From Hymenobacter gelipurpurascens (lineage in GTDB: Bacteria > Bacteroidota > Bacteroidia > Cytophagales > Hymenobacteraceae), in contig NZ_FYEW01000002.1 in NCBI RefSeq assembly GCF_900187375.1, positions 1,178,001 to 1,242,000 of the forward strand: a DNA stretch of 64,000 nt. The letters run 5' to 3'. The position numbers and the translations under genes were made by a program. Shown here one piece after another: positions 17,682 to 25,839 of this stretch; the first letter of the stretch is position 1; every line of letters begins with the position of its first letter. The notes below the pieces were generated by a model. The model was not told where the DNA came from, ran no database searches, and saw only the letters and a program-made list of their open reading frames with translations.

Positions 17682-18590
17682 GTGGCCTACCCCCGATTCT
17701 TTCCGCCCTTTCCTGTCCCGCCTGTGTCTGCTCCTGTTTTCCTGCCTCCTACCAGCTACGATTACGTGACCGTGCACAAAGTGCAGGGCACCGAAATAAC
17801 GGAAGCCTCCGATGTGCTGGCCGCCGAAGAGCCCCTGGAAATACGGGTGGGCTACGGCCCCGTAGGCCACCGAGAGCACCGCACGCTCTCCATCACCATG
17901 CGCACCCCGGGCCACGACTTTGAGCTGGCCGCCGGCTTCTTGCTGACGGAAGGCATTATCCGGAATCGGCAGGAGCTGCAGGGCGTCATCTATTGTCCCG
18001 ATGTAGAGAAAGAAGAGGAGCGCGAAAACGTAGTGCGCGCCGAGCTGGCCCCCGGTGCGGCCCTAGACCTGCCGCGCCTGGAGCGCCACTTTTATACCAG
18101 CAGCAGCTGCGGCGTGTGCGGCAAAACCAGCATTGAGGCGGTGCATGCTTCTTCCTGCCCGGTGTTGCCCAACAACGGGCCGCACGTAGCTGCGGCCGTT
18201 ATTCATCAGTTGCCGGAGCGGCAACGAGCGGCGCAGGCGCTGTTTGAGCAGACGGGTGGCCTACACGCCGCCGCCCTGTTCTCGCCGGAAGGTGAGCTGT
18301 TGTTGCTGCGCGAAGATGTAGGCCGGCACAATGCCCTCGACAAAGTGATTGGGGCGGCGCTGCTGCAGGAGCTGCTGCCGCTGCACAACTCGGTGCTGCT
18401 GGTAAGTGGGCGGGCATCGTTTGAGCTGGTGCAGAAGGCGGCCGTGGCGGGCATTCCGGTGCTGGCCGCCGTGGGGGCTCCTTCCTCGCTGGCGGTATCG
18501 GCGGCCCGCGACTTTGGCATGACGCTTTGCGGCTTCGTGCGGCAGGGACGCTACAACGTGTACTGCCACGAGTGGCGCATTTCTATGTAG
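17682..18590 (+). CDS. fdhD: formate dehydrogenase accessory protein FdhD
   Basis: Sulfur carrier needed to make formate-dehydrogenase-type enzymes active by sulfurating the molybdenum site. 302 residues in the longest frame. Motifs: EEPLEIRVG, TMRTPGHDFELAAGFLLTEGII, SSSCGVCGK with the functional Cys 143 and 146, LLREDVGRHNALDKVIG, SGRASFELVQKA and a C-terminal GRYNVYCHEWR. The only upstream start is GTG 17682, which overlaps a TGGCCTA heptamer; a GTG about 28 codons later would also keep the whole conserved region, so the start is uncertain. Leads a three-gene unit ending with the FdhF-like enzyme. Confidence 0.93.
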   Translation: MAYPRFFPPFPVPPVSAPVFLPPTSYDYVTVHKVQGTEITEASDVLAAEEPLEIRVGYGPVGHREHRTLSITMRTPGHDFELAAGFLLTEGIIRNRQELQGVIYCPDVEKEEERENVVRAELAPGAALDLPRLERHFYTSSSCGVCGKTSIEAVHASSCPVLPNNGPHVAAAVIHQLPERQRAAQALFEQTGGLHAAALFSPEGELLLLREDVGRHNALDKVIGAALLQELLPLHNSVLLVSGRASFELVQKAAVAGIPVLAAVGAPSSLAVSAARDFGMTLCGFVRQGRYNVYCHEWRISM

Positions 18591-18670
18591 CTACTTACAT
18601 TTCCTGAAAAGTTCAGCCGAAAGGCTGCCATTTCCGTTCTACTTACGTAACTGCCTTTTGCTTTTGCTGC

Positions 18671-19003
18671 ATGAAACTTCGTCTCGAAGACAACACCCTC
18701 CGCCTGCGCCTTTCCCCAGAAGAAGTTGCCGAATTTAGCCGACTAGGCCGGTTGCAAACGGTGGTTCCGCTAGGCCTCAACCCCCAGGACCGGCTGGTGT
18801 ACACCCTAGAGCGCAATGAGGCCATCTTGGGCACCGCGCCCGTGGTGCGCTACGGCGCTGGGGCGCTGGCTGTACAGGTGCCGGCAGCCGTAGCCGACGA
18901 GTGGACTTCTACGGCTGAAGTAAGCCTGCGTGGCACCACCGATGTGGCTGATAACCAAGTATTACATATTTTGGTAGAGAAAGACCTCGGCTGCAAACAC
19001 TAG
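18671..19003 (+). CDS. hypothetical protein between fdhD and the FdhF-like gene (DUF7009-like?)
   Basis: 110 residues, starting MKLRLEDNTLRLRLSPEEV. The layout (short N-terminal strands, SPEEVAEFSRLGRL helix, then LVYTLER and a C-terminal DNQVLHILVEKDLGCKH) resembles the small DUF7009 proteins; I am not certain of that name. It lies 80 bases after fdhD and 45 bases before the oxidoreductase, on the same strand, which suggests an accessory role in that system. Confidence 0.75.
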   Translation: MKLRLEDNTLRLRLSPEEVAEFSRLGRLQTVVPLGLNPQDRLVYTLERNEAILGTAPVVRYGAGALAVQVPAAVADEWTSTAEVSLRGTTDVADNQVLHILVEKDLGCKH

Positions 19004-19048
19004 CCCCCCGTTCTACCCAACTCCCACCGCTATTTTCACTACCCCGTC

Positions 19049-21607
19049 ATGGAAGAGTCACCAAAGTCTGACCCCGGCAAAGCCGGCAAAACTGAACAGC
19101 AAGGCGCCGAAGCGAATGTCCCGAAAAGCGGTGAGAGGAGCGACCAAGGCAATGCCCCTGCCCCCGACCACTACCGCCCGGACCCCCAGCACGACCGCGA
19201 CGAAAGCAACATAAAAGCCCCCGATGTGGCCAACGCAAAATATCAGCACCCCATTCTGGCGCAGCCGCCGGAGGCCCTCACTGGCCTAGAGCTAAGTGAG
19301 CCCGCCAAAATAGCCGCCGGCGTCACGGCTGTACTTAAATCAATGGAGTTCAGCTGGAAGGAAGGTGGCCTAGACCGAGGCACCCGCGGCCTGCTGAACA
19401 TGAACCAGAAAGATGGCTTCGACTGCTCCAGCTGCGCCTGGCCCGACCCGGACGACCATCGCTCCGTAGCCGAGTTCTGCGAGAACGGCGCCAAGGCTAC
19501 GGCTTCTGATGCCGACGACAAAGCCGCCGGCCCCGAGTTCTTCGCCAAGTATAGCCTGGCCCAGCTCTCCCAGATGACGGACCGCGACCAGAACAACGCC
19601 GGCCGCCTCACGCACCCGATGGTGAAGCGCCCCGGCGACAACCACTATTCTCCCATTGCCTGGCCCGAGGCGTTCAAGATTATTGCCGATGAGCTGAATG
19701 CGCTGGACTCGCCTAATGAGGCCCTGTTCTATACCTCCGGCAAAGTGCCGAACGAGCCGGCGTTCCTGTTCCAGCTTTTCGCCAAGCAGTTCGGTACCAA
19801 CAACCTGCCCGACTGCTCCAACATGTGCCACGAGAGCAGCGGTGCCGCCCTCAGCCCTACGCTAGGCCTAGGCAAAGGCTCCGTGACGCTCAATGACATT
19901 TATGACGCGGAGGTTATCCTGATTATTGGGCAGAACCCTGGCACCAACCACCCGCGCATGCTCTCGGCGCTGCAGAAAGCCAAGCGCAACGGGGCCAAAA
20001 TCATTGCCGTCAATCCGCTGCTGGAAGCTGGCCTGAACCACTTCAAGAACCCGCAGGATTTCATGAACCCGCTGCGGGCCCTGGGCGCCCTCATGGGCAA
20101 CGGCACCCAAATCACGGACCTGTTCCTGCAGGTGCGTGTAGATGGCGACATGGCCCTGCTGCGCGGCATCATGAAGCACCTGTTTGAGGCCGAGGATGTG
20201 AATCCCGGCCAAGTAGTAGACCGCCCGTTCATTGAGAAGTACACCACGGGCTTCGAGTCGTTTGAGCAGAATATCCGCAATACATCCTGGCAGGATATTG
20301 AGGAGCTGAGCGGCATCTCGCGGGCCCAGCTGCTTGAGGCGGCCAATATGCTGGCTACCAAGCAGAAGATCATTACCTGCTGGGCCATGGGCGTTACGCA
20401 GCAGCGCCAGGGTGTGCAAACCATCCAGGAAATTGTGAACCTGCACTTGATGAAAGGCGCCATTGGCAAGCCCGGCGCAGGCACCTGCCCCGTACGCGGC
20501 CACTCCAACGTGCAAGGCGACCGGACCATGGGCGTGTGGGAGCAGCCTACCAAGGAGTTCCAGGATTCGCTGGGCAAGGAATTCAACTTCCAGCCGCCCT
20601 ATGAACATGGCTACGATACGGTAGAAGCCATCAAGGCCATGTACAAAGGCAAAACCAAGGTCTACTTCGGGCTTGGTGGCAACCTGCTGGCCGCTGGCCC
20701 CGACACGGAGGTTATTGCCGAAGGCATGCGCAAGCAGAAGCTGACGGTATTTGTAGGCACCAAGCTCAACCGCGGCCATCTCACCACCGGCGAAACCAGC
20801 CTGCTGCTGCCCTGCTTCACGCACGCTGATGTGGACATGCAGAAGTCGGGACACCAGATGACCTCCTGTGAGAACTCCATGGGCGTGGTCAGCCAGAACA
20901 AAGGCGTGCTGGTGCCGCTGGAAGGCCAGATGATGAGCGAAGTAGCCATTCTGGCGGGCGTGGCCATTGCGACCCTCGGGGAGCGGACCAACATCGCCGA
21001 CTGGGTAGCCATGACGGAGAACTACGACGTTATCCGGGACCATATTTCGCGGGTGATTCCGGGCTTCGAGAACTTCAATGAGAAGCTGCGCCGCCCCGGC
21101 GGGTTCTACCTGCCCAATGGCCCCCGCGAGCGGAAGTTCACGACCAAGAACGGCATGGCGAACTTCACGACGACCGAACTGAAGATGTACCAGCGCGAGC
21201 TGGAGCCAGACCAACTGGTGCTGATGACGGTGCGCTCCCACGACCAGTTCAACACCACCATCTACGATTACAATGACCGGTACCGGGGCATTCAGGGCGA
21301 GCGGCGTGTGCTGTTCATGAACGCCCAGGACATGGCCGAGCGGAGCATCAAAGCCAAGGACCTGATTGATATCACGAGCCACTTCAAGGGTGAGCAGCGC
21401 ACCGTGGAGAAGTTCGTGGCCGTGCCTTATGATATTCCGAAGGGCAACGTGGCAGCTTACTTCCCGGAGGCCAACCCGTTGGTTCCTATTTCCAGTGTGG
21501 CCAAAACCAGTAATACGCCTACCTCCAAGTATGTGGTAGTGACGGTAGTGCCCGCCCACAAAACCGTGGGCGCACCCGTAGAAATCCGGATGACTGCCGA
21601 GGCTTAG
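19049..21607 (+). CDS. FdhF/YdeP-family molybdo-oxidoreductase
   Basis: An 852-residue molybdopterin oxidoreductase alpha subunit. It starts with about 65 charged, probably disordered residues, then SWKEGGLDRGTRGLL and FDCSSCAWPD (Cys 126, 129), DCSNMCHESSG (Cys 260 as likely molybdenum ligand), IGQNPGTNHPRML, GKPGAGTCPVRGHSNVQGD, and a C-terminal cofactor-binding domain. This is the YdeP/FdhF-like branch that lacks the full N-terminal 4Fe-4S site and uses cysteine rather than selenocysteine (the codon is TGC). Substrate unknown; formate is suggested by the fdhD neighbour but not shown. Cytoplasmic, as no signal peptide or twin-arginine is present. Confidence 0.92.
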   Translation: MEESPKSDPGKAGKTEQQGAEANVPKSGERSDQGNAPAPDHYRPDPQHDRDESNIKAPDVANAKYQHPILAQPPEALTGLELSEPAKIAAGVTAVLKSMEFSWKEGGLDRGTRGLLNMNQKDGFDCSSCAWPDPDDHRSVAEFCENGAKATASDADDKAAGPEFFAKYSLAQLSQMTDRDQNNAGRLTHPMVKRPGDNHYSPIAWPEAFKIIADELNALDSPNEALFYTSGKVPNEPAFLFQLFAKQFGTNNLPDCSNMCHESSGAALSPTLGLGKGSVTLNDIYDAEVILIIGQNPGTNHPRMLSALQKAKRNGAKIIAVNPLLEAGLNHFKNPQDFMNPLRALGALMGNGTQITDLFLQVRVDGDMALLRGIMKHLFEAEDVNPGQVVDRPFIEKYTTGFESFEQNIRNTSWQDIEELSGISRAQLLEAANMLATKQKIITCWAMGVTQQRQGVQTIQEIVNLHLMKGAIGKPGAGTCPVRGHSNVQGDRTMGVWEQPTKEFQDSLGKEFNFQPPYEHGYDTVEAIKAMYKGKTKVYFGLGGNLLAAGPDTEVIAEGMRKQKLTVFVGTKLNRGHLTTGETSLLLPCFTHADVDMQKSGHQMTSCENSMGVVSQNKGVLVPLEGQMMSEVAILAGVAIATLGERTNIADWVAMTENYDVIRDHISRVIPGFENFNEKLRRPGGFYLPNGPRERKFTTKNGMANFTTTELKMYQRELEPDQLVLMTVRSHDQFNTTIYDYNDRYRGIQGERRVLFMNAQDMAERSIKAKDLIDITSHFKGEQRTVEKFVAVPYDIPKGNVAAYFPEANPLVPISSVAKTSNTPTSKYVVVTVVPAHKTVGAPVEIRMTAEA

Positions 21608-21627
21608 TCCGTTTCTGCCAAATAACC

Positions 21628-21664
21628 GAAAGCCCGTTCAGCTGTAGCTGAACGGGCTTTTTGC
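21628..21664 (+). terminator. Rho-independent terminator
   Basis: AAAGCCCGTTCAGCT and AGCTGAACGGGCTTTTT form a long perfect stem with a very short loop, ending in T5. Closes the fdhD to FdhF-like unit. Confidence 0.9.
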
Positions 21665-21692
21665 TGTTGTATAGTGGCCTAGGCCACAGCGG

Positions 21693-22115
21693 CTAGGCCT
21701 TGTACTGCGCCAGCAGCCAGGCAACGGCCGCGGCTTCATCAGTAAAGTAGCGGTACGTGAGGTGCAAGTCGCGGGCCTGGGTACGCACGGTATCCATAGC
21801 CAGCCGCGCAAATACGTCGTGGGCCTGTAGAATAGCGCCGTATCGGTAGCCTCCATCCACAATGGCACTGGGGAGCCATTGCTCCAGCAGCCAGGTCTGC
21901 TCGGCGGGCTTGAAAGGCGCCATTCGCTGCTGGTCTATCAGCATTAGGCCGCGCCCCTGCCGGGCCAGCAGCTCTTTGGCGTGCTGCATGAGCGCCTGCC
22001 AGCTATTGCTATTGCGCGGCCCTGGGTGGTACTGCAACCGTATAAAGCCATGCACGTCTTCCTCTACGCGGCCTACTGCATTCTCAAGAAACAAGCGGTT
22101 GACGGGAGAATTCAT
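21693..22115 (-). CDS. hypothetical protein, 140 aa, STAS/SpoIIAA-like layout
   Basis: Alternating strands and helices (FIRLQYHPGP, QGRGLMLIDQQRM, AIVDGGYRYGAILQ, HLTYRYFTDEAAAVAWL) recall the STAS/SEC14-type fold seen in Bacteroidota proteins of this size, whose last motif is a sentence-like F.D...A..WL. No enzyme motif. The short gap to the BLUF gene upstream on the same strand (138 bases) allows co-transcription. Family assignment is tentative. Confidence 0.7.
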   Translation of the reverse strand: MNSPVNRLFLENAVGRVEEDVHGFIRLQYHPGPRNSNSWQALMQHAKELLARQGRGLMLIDQQRMAPFKPAEQTWLLEQWLPSAIVDGGYRYGAILQAHDVFARLAMDTVRTQARDLHLTYRYFTDEAAAVAWLLAQYKA

Positions 22116-22253
22116 CGACAGGAATTACCTCAGCAATAGAAAGCCTCCGCGCCGTGCATGCGGCCAGATAAGCAAAACTACAGCTAAAGATACTGGCCAA
22201 TCATTGCGGAACAACCGCTGGCCTAGCACCACTTTTCAGGCGGAGAAAGTGGC

Positions 22254-22676
22254 CTACACCGCCCCGCGCAGCATGTGCTCCTGCATCACTCTCAGCAGCA
22301 GCATATCAGCTCCGCTCAGGCCTTGTTCGGGCAGCACAATATGTTCAGGCAATACAAACCCGGGCCGGGAGGCAAAATCCTGCGGCTGAATGGGCCGGAA
22401 GGCCATGTCCCACTCAGGGAAGGTCCGTTCCGCTACTTCTTTATCGGCCAGTTTGGCCGTATCCGTATGGCGCGGGTCCTGCTCAATGTACTCGTAGAGC
22501 GTTCTTACATTGTTTACCGGCCCTTCAATGAGCTGCATAAACCGGCCCTCATGGTACAGTAGTAGGCCCGTAACCGCAAATCTGGCGTTGTTGGCGCGGG
22601 CCCGCTCCAGCAGTTCCTGTAGCTCCTCATCCGTCAGCAGATGGGTGGCGGTACTCATATAAATCAGCTGGTGCAT
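22254..22676 (-). CDS. BLUF-domain blue-light sensor
   Basis: A 140-residue single-domain flavin photoreceptor. The BLUF residues that contact FAD are in place: Tyr 6 in LIYMSTA, Asn 30 in NNARFAVTGLLLY, and Gln 48 in GRFMQLIEGP. Known BLUF proteins of this short class signal through a partner protein. The C-terminal 40 residues (SGADMLLLRVMQEHML) form a helix that could be the output surface. Downstream on the same strand lies the STAS-like gene, a candidate partner. Ends with TAG of a TGGCCTA heptamer. Confidence 0.9.
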   Translation of the reverse strand: MHQLIYMSTATHLLTDEELQELLERARANNARFAVTGLLLYHEGRFMQLIEGPVNNVRTLYEYIEQDPRHTDTAKLADKEVAERTFPEWDMAFRPIQPQDFASRPGFVLPEHIVLPEQGLSGADMLLLRVMQEHMLRGAV

Positions 22677-22784
22677 AGGATAGGAAACGGACTACAGAAA
22701 TAGAGTACAGAGTAGACTGCCAGTGTGTTAGCCAAGCATACCGCTACCGCATAAGCACACTTACTCGCTGATACCAGGATACGC

Positions 22785-22824
22785 AAAGGGCCGCGCACCA
22801 GATATTGGCAGCGCGGCCCTTCTT
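22785..22824 (-). terminator. Rho-independent terminator for the 83-aa gene
   Basis: AAGGGCCGCGC and GCGCGGCCCTT form an 11-bp stem around a 14-base loop. Read on the minus strand it is followed by TTTGCG, so the T-tract is short. It lies between the 83-residue gene and the BLUF gene. Confidence 0.6.
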
Positions 22825-22872
22825 GTACCTTAGTGGCGGGCAGCTAAAGGTGCCTAGGCCAGTACGGGGGTG

Positions 22873-23124
22873 TTAGAGTTTGTCTTGCTCGGGCTTTTGC
22901 ACGCTGTCGTCTTTGTGCGTGTCGCCGTTGATGTAGTCTTCGTCGCCTTTAGCGGCGCTATGCAGATGATAGGTCTCGTCGCCCATCGTGATGCCGGCTT
23001 CGGGGTCGGTTTGCTGCTGGCTGCCGCGCTGGCCGCTTACGGAAGTATCGCCGGCGCCGCGCTGGTTGCTGGTGGTTTGCTGGCTGTCGTCTTGAGGAAC
23101 GGGGTTCTGAGGTTCTTGGGCCAT
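22873..23124 (-). CDS. small hydrophilic protein, 83 aa
   Basis: Entirely charged and polar, very rich in Gln, Asp, Ser and Gly, with no hydrophobic core (MAQEPQNPVPQDDSQQ...). It is probably disordered, similar to small stress-type or general hydrophilic proteins common in Hymenobacteraceae. A strongly hydrophobic frame of 106 codons exists on the opposite strand, but the minus frame has an ATG start, sits before a terminator and fits the family habit better. Function unknown. Confidence 0.6.
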   Translation of the reverse strand: MAQEPQNPVPQDDSQQTTSNQRGAGDTSVSGQRGSQQQTDPEAGITMGDETYHLHSAAKGDEDYINGDTHKDDSVQKPEQDKL

Positions 23125-23307
23125 GATACGGTGGGTAAGCTACCCGAAAGGCAGCGGTGCGGAAAGGGAACAGCGGTAAGCTGTATATAGCTTACCAAAC
23201 GCGCTAGCAATGTGGCCTAGGCCTGTTTGCGGGGCGGCGTGCTATATTCTATACGCGCCAAAGCGGCCTCGGTTATACCGTCTAGGCCACTCTCTCTGCA
23301 CCGCCGC

Positions 23308-25767
23308 TTAGAAAGGATAGCCGATGGCAATGTTGAGGCGGCCCGTAGTGGGCTGCACCCGGTAGGTATTGTTCAGGCTAGGCCGAATCACTTCCTTATT
23401 GCTGTAGGGCAACCGCAGCGGATACGCGTAATCCAGTCGAATCACGAAGAACTGCACATCTACCCTGATGCCGGCGCCGGCGCCTACGGCCAGTTCTTTC
23501 AGGAAGGAGTTGAAGGCAAACTGACCGTTTTTGCCATCGGGGTTGCCTTCAGTGTCGGCGGTCTGACGGCTGTCGTCGCCATTCACCAGCCAGATATTGC
23601 CGGCATCCACGAACAAGGCGCCCTTCACGTAGGGGAACAGATCCTGGCGGTATTCGGCGTTGGCCTCAAAGCGCAAGTCGCCTACTTGGTCGTAGAAGTA
23701 GCTGCCTTCCCGGGAGATGGGGGTGCGGTATGTTCCCGGCCCTATGCCCCGCGCCGGGAAGGCCCGCACACTGTTGGGGCCACCAATACCGTACTGCTTT
23801 AGGTAGGGCAGCACCGAGGAGTTTTTATAAGGCACGCCCGCCCCAATCAGGACGCGGGTAGCAATTTTGTTGCCGCTGGTGGGGTTGGCGCTGGTGCGGA
23901 AGTAGTTGCGGAATTCCAGATCTACCTTGGTGTACTGGGCAAACTCCTGGCCGGCCAGTGCGTAGGCCTGGTCGCCGGTGGGCAGCTCGGTTTTCTTTTG
24001 CCCGGTGAGCGAGCTGTACAGGTAGGCCAGGTTACCGGCCAACTCAATGCCCCCGCTGAAGTACACCTGGTTGCGGCGCTGCTCCAGGGCCTGCTGGTTG
24101 TAGGTATAGCGGTAGGAGCTGGCCAGAATAAACTGCTGCCGGAAGGAGTTGGCCAGGAACGGCCGTTGCTCCAGGAGAGAATCAAAAGCCGCCGACGTAT
24201 TGCCGAGCTTCAGGTACTGAATATCAATGGGCCGCAGTGTCTGCTCGTTCGTGAGCTTGGTTTTCCAGGTGTAGCCGTAGTTCAGGTTGAACAGGTCCTG
24301 CTGAAAGGCGTCGCGGCGCTCTACCCGCTTGATACCGCCCCCAATAAAGGTGCGCGGCTGGAAATCGGAGTTGGTCAGGCGCACATCCAGAAACGGCAAC
24401 GGCGGTGTAATCAGTCTCGGAATCTGCAGCTGCGCATCCACACCCAGCTCGTAGCTGGTGAGGCCGATGGTGTTGGAGTTGCTGCGGGTCTGGTTCTCAA
24501 AGGAGCCCGTTACGTTCACCACCAGCTGCTCGGCGCCGCGCAGTGCGGAGCGGTTGCGGAACTGCACCTGGAAGCCGGGGCCGACAAAGCCGTTTTCCTT
24601 GCTAACCAGCAGTACCTCGGCCCGCAGGCTTTTCTTGGCGACCTGGGTCATGCGTACATAGGAGTTCAGGAAGCCGTAGCCCGCCGAGTCCGCTTTGGCG
24701 CGGGCCGGCCGGAACCCAATGTCCACGAACCGGAATACGCCCAAGCTCATCAGGCGGCTCAGGGTCTGATCCTGGCGACGGCGGCGGTACACGCTGTCGG
24801 GGTAGAGGAAGGTGGCGTTGGTGATGGATTTAGCCGTGAACACATCCTCGCTGGGGAAATACTGATAGCCCTTGTAGCGGATAGGCCGGTCGTTGAGCGT
24901 GGTATCGTTGAGACTATAATCAGTGTTGAGCCGGATGCGGTTCATCACATAGGGCTTGGCAGCCCGCTGCGGCGTCTTTTCCTTCACCTTCAGGTACACA
25001 TTCACCTGGTTATCCAGCGTGCTGTCTACCTGAAACAGAATATAGTCGGGGGCGAAATAGTAGTAGCCATTGTTCTTGAGGGCCGCATCAATGCGCGTAC
25101 GCTCGTTGGTGAAGGTTTGCAGGTTGTACGCATCGCCCACCTTCAGCAACGAAGCAGGCTGCGTAGCCCGAATAGCACTGGGAAGCAGGGAGTCGCCTTC
25201 CGGAAAATGGATTTCCTTGATGGTGTAGGGCTTGTTCACCGTGGCCGTGTAATCGACGCTGGCGGCATTGCCCTTGATCTGGATTTTGCTGTGTACTGTA
25301 GGCTTGAAGTAGCCGTTGTTGTAGAGCCGGTTCACCATCAGGCCCTTCACCTTCTGGGTATCTACCTGACTGAGCAGCACGGGCTTCTCGCCATATTTAT
25401 TAGCCAACCAGTGGCCTAGGCCCTTGGTCTTGCCCTCGCCGAGGTGCCAGAAATACAGCTTGGGGCGCTGGCCCAGAATGGAGGCGTTGGGCTTGGGCGT
25501 AATCACGCTTTCCAGCTCCGTCGTGATTTCAGCCTTACGCGGAATGGGGTTGTCAGACTTCACCTTCACGGTGCTGCCGGTATAGAGCTTGCTGCCTTCC
25601 GGAATGTACTTAAGGCCGGAGCAGGCCGCCAGCACCGATAGGCCTAGCAGCGCCGCTCCCTGGCGCACCCTGTTCCCCAGCCCCCTCCGGCTCGGGAGAG
25701 GAGGAACCAGACGATCTAACTCGGCGGCTTCCGTATGGTGTGGAGAGAAGGGCTGATGCTGTGACAT
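23308..25767 (-). CDS. tamL: TamL: outer-membrane assembly lipoprotein (BamA/TamA family)
   Basis: An 819-residue outer-membrane beta-barrel protein with N-terminal POTRA repeats. Cys 49 in LSVLAACSG is a lipobox, the mark of the Bacteroidota TamL variant of TamA. POTRA-like segments run from about 65 to 380; the barrel (surface antigen domain) covers the C-terminal half and ends GRLNIAIGYPF with the terminal Phe. The first 33 residues are odd: residues 21-33 come from a repeat-like sequence, and a GTG at 25668 would give VRQGAALLGLSVLAAC, a better signal peptide. So the true start may be 25668. tamB lies 72 bases upstream on the same strand; together they would move or assemble envelope components. 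Confidence 0.9.
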   Translation of the reverse strand: MSQHQPFSPHHTEAAELDRLVPPLPSRRGLGNRVRQGAALLGLSVLAACSGLKYIPEGSKLYTGSTVKVKSDNPIPRKAEITTELESVITPKPNASILGQRPKLYFWHLGEGKTKGLGHWLANKYGEKPVLLSQVDTQKVKGLMVNRLYNNGYFKPTVHSKIQIKGNAASVDYTATVNKPYTIKEIHFPEGDSLLPSAIRATQPASLLKVGDAYNLQTFTNERTRIDAALKNNGYYYFAPDYILFQVDSTLDNQVNVYLKVKEKTPQRAAKPYVMNRIRLNTDYSLNDTTLNDRPIRYKGYQYFPSEDVFTAKSITNATFLYPDSVYRRRRQDQTLSRLMSLGVFRFVDIGFRPARAKADSAGYGFLNSYVRMTQVAKKSLRAEVLLVSKENGFVGPGFQVQFRNRSALRGAEQLVVNVTGSFENQTRSNSNTIGLTSYELGVDAQLQIPRLITPPLPFLDVRLTNSDFQPRTFIGGGIKRVERRDAFQQDLFNLNYGYTWKTKLTNEQTLRPIDIQYLKLGNTSAAFDSLLEQRPFLANSFRQQFILASSYRYTYNQQALEQRRNQVYFSGGIELAGNLAYLYSSLTGQKKTELPTGDQAYALAGQEFAQYTKVDLEFRNYFRTSANPTSGNKIATRVLIGAGVPYKNSSVLPYLKQYGIGGPNSVRAFPARGIGPGTYRTPISREGSYFYDQVGDLRFEANAEYRQDLFPYVKGALFVDAGNIWLVNGDDSRQTADTEGNPDGKNGQFAFNSFLKELAVGAGAGIRVDVQFFVIRLDYAYPLRLPYSNKEVIRPSLNNTYRVQPTTGRLNIAIGYPF
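25672..25708. repeat. GC-rich repeat fragment at the tamL start
   Basis: On the minus strand this reads GGTTCCTCCTCTCCC, then a short GAGCCGGA, then GGGGGCTGGGGAAC, with complementary ends (GGTTCC/GGAAC). It resembles the outer arms of the composite repeat at 10856-11098 (CTCC/TCCT, spacer, AGGAGG, then GGGGG). It encodes residues 20-32 of the longest tamL frame. Confidence 0.6.
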
Positions 25768-25839
25768 GAACTACTGTTTCGGGAAAGTAATGAGGGCAGC
25801 CGGTAGGCTGACTGGCCTAGAAAGCAACTGATGAGTGGC

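Noticed and set aside
19826..19831. Possible selenocysteine site in the FdhF-like gene
   Set aside because: The ligand codon is TGC (Cys) and there is no in-frame TGA.
19868..21559. 563-codon frame antisense to the FdhF-like gene
   Set aside because: Long antisense frames are common opposite GC-rich genes; no family features, and the sense gene is certain.
22870..23190. Hydrophobic 106-codon frame on the plus strand
   Set aside because: It mirrors the polar 83-residue minus-strand gene; hydrophobicity on the opposite strand of an acidic/Gln-rich gene is expected.
23998..25419. 473-codon frame antisense to tamL
   Set aside because: A shadow of tamL codon use; no signal or domain.
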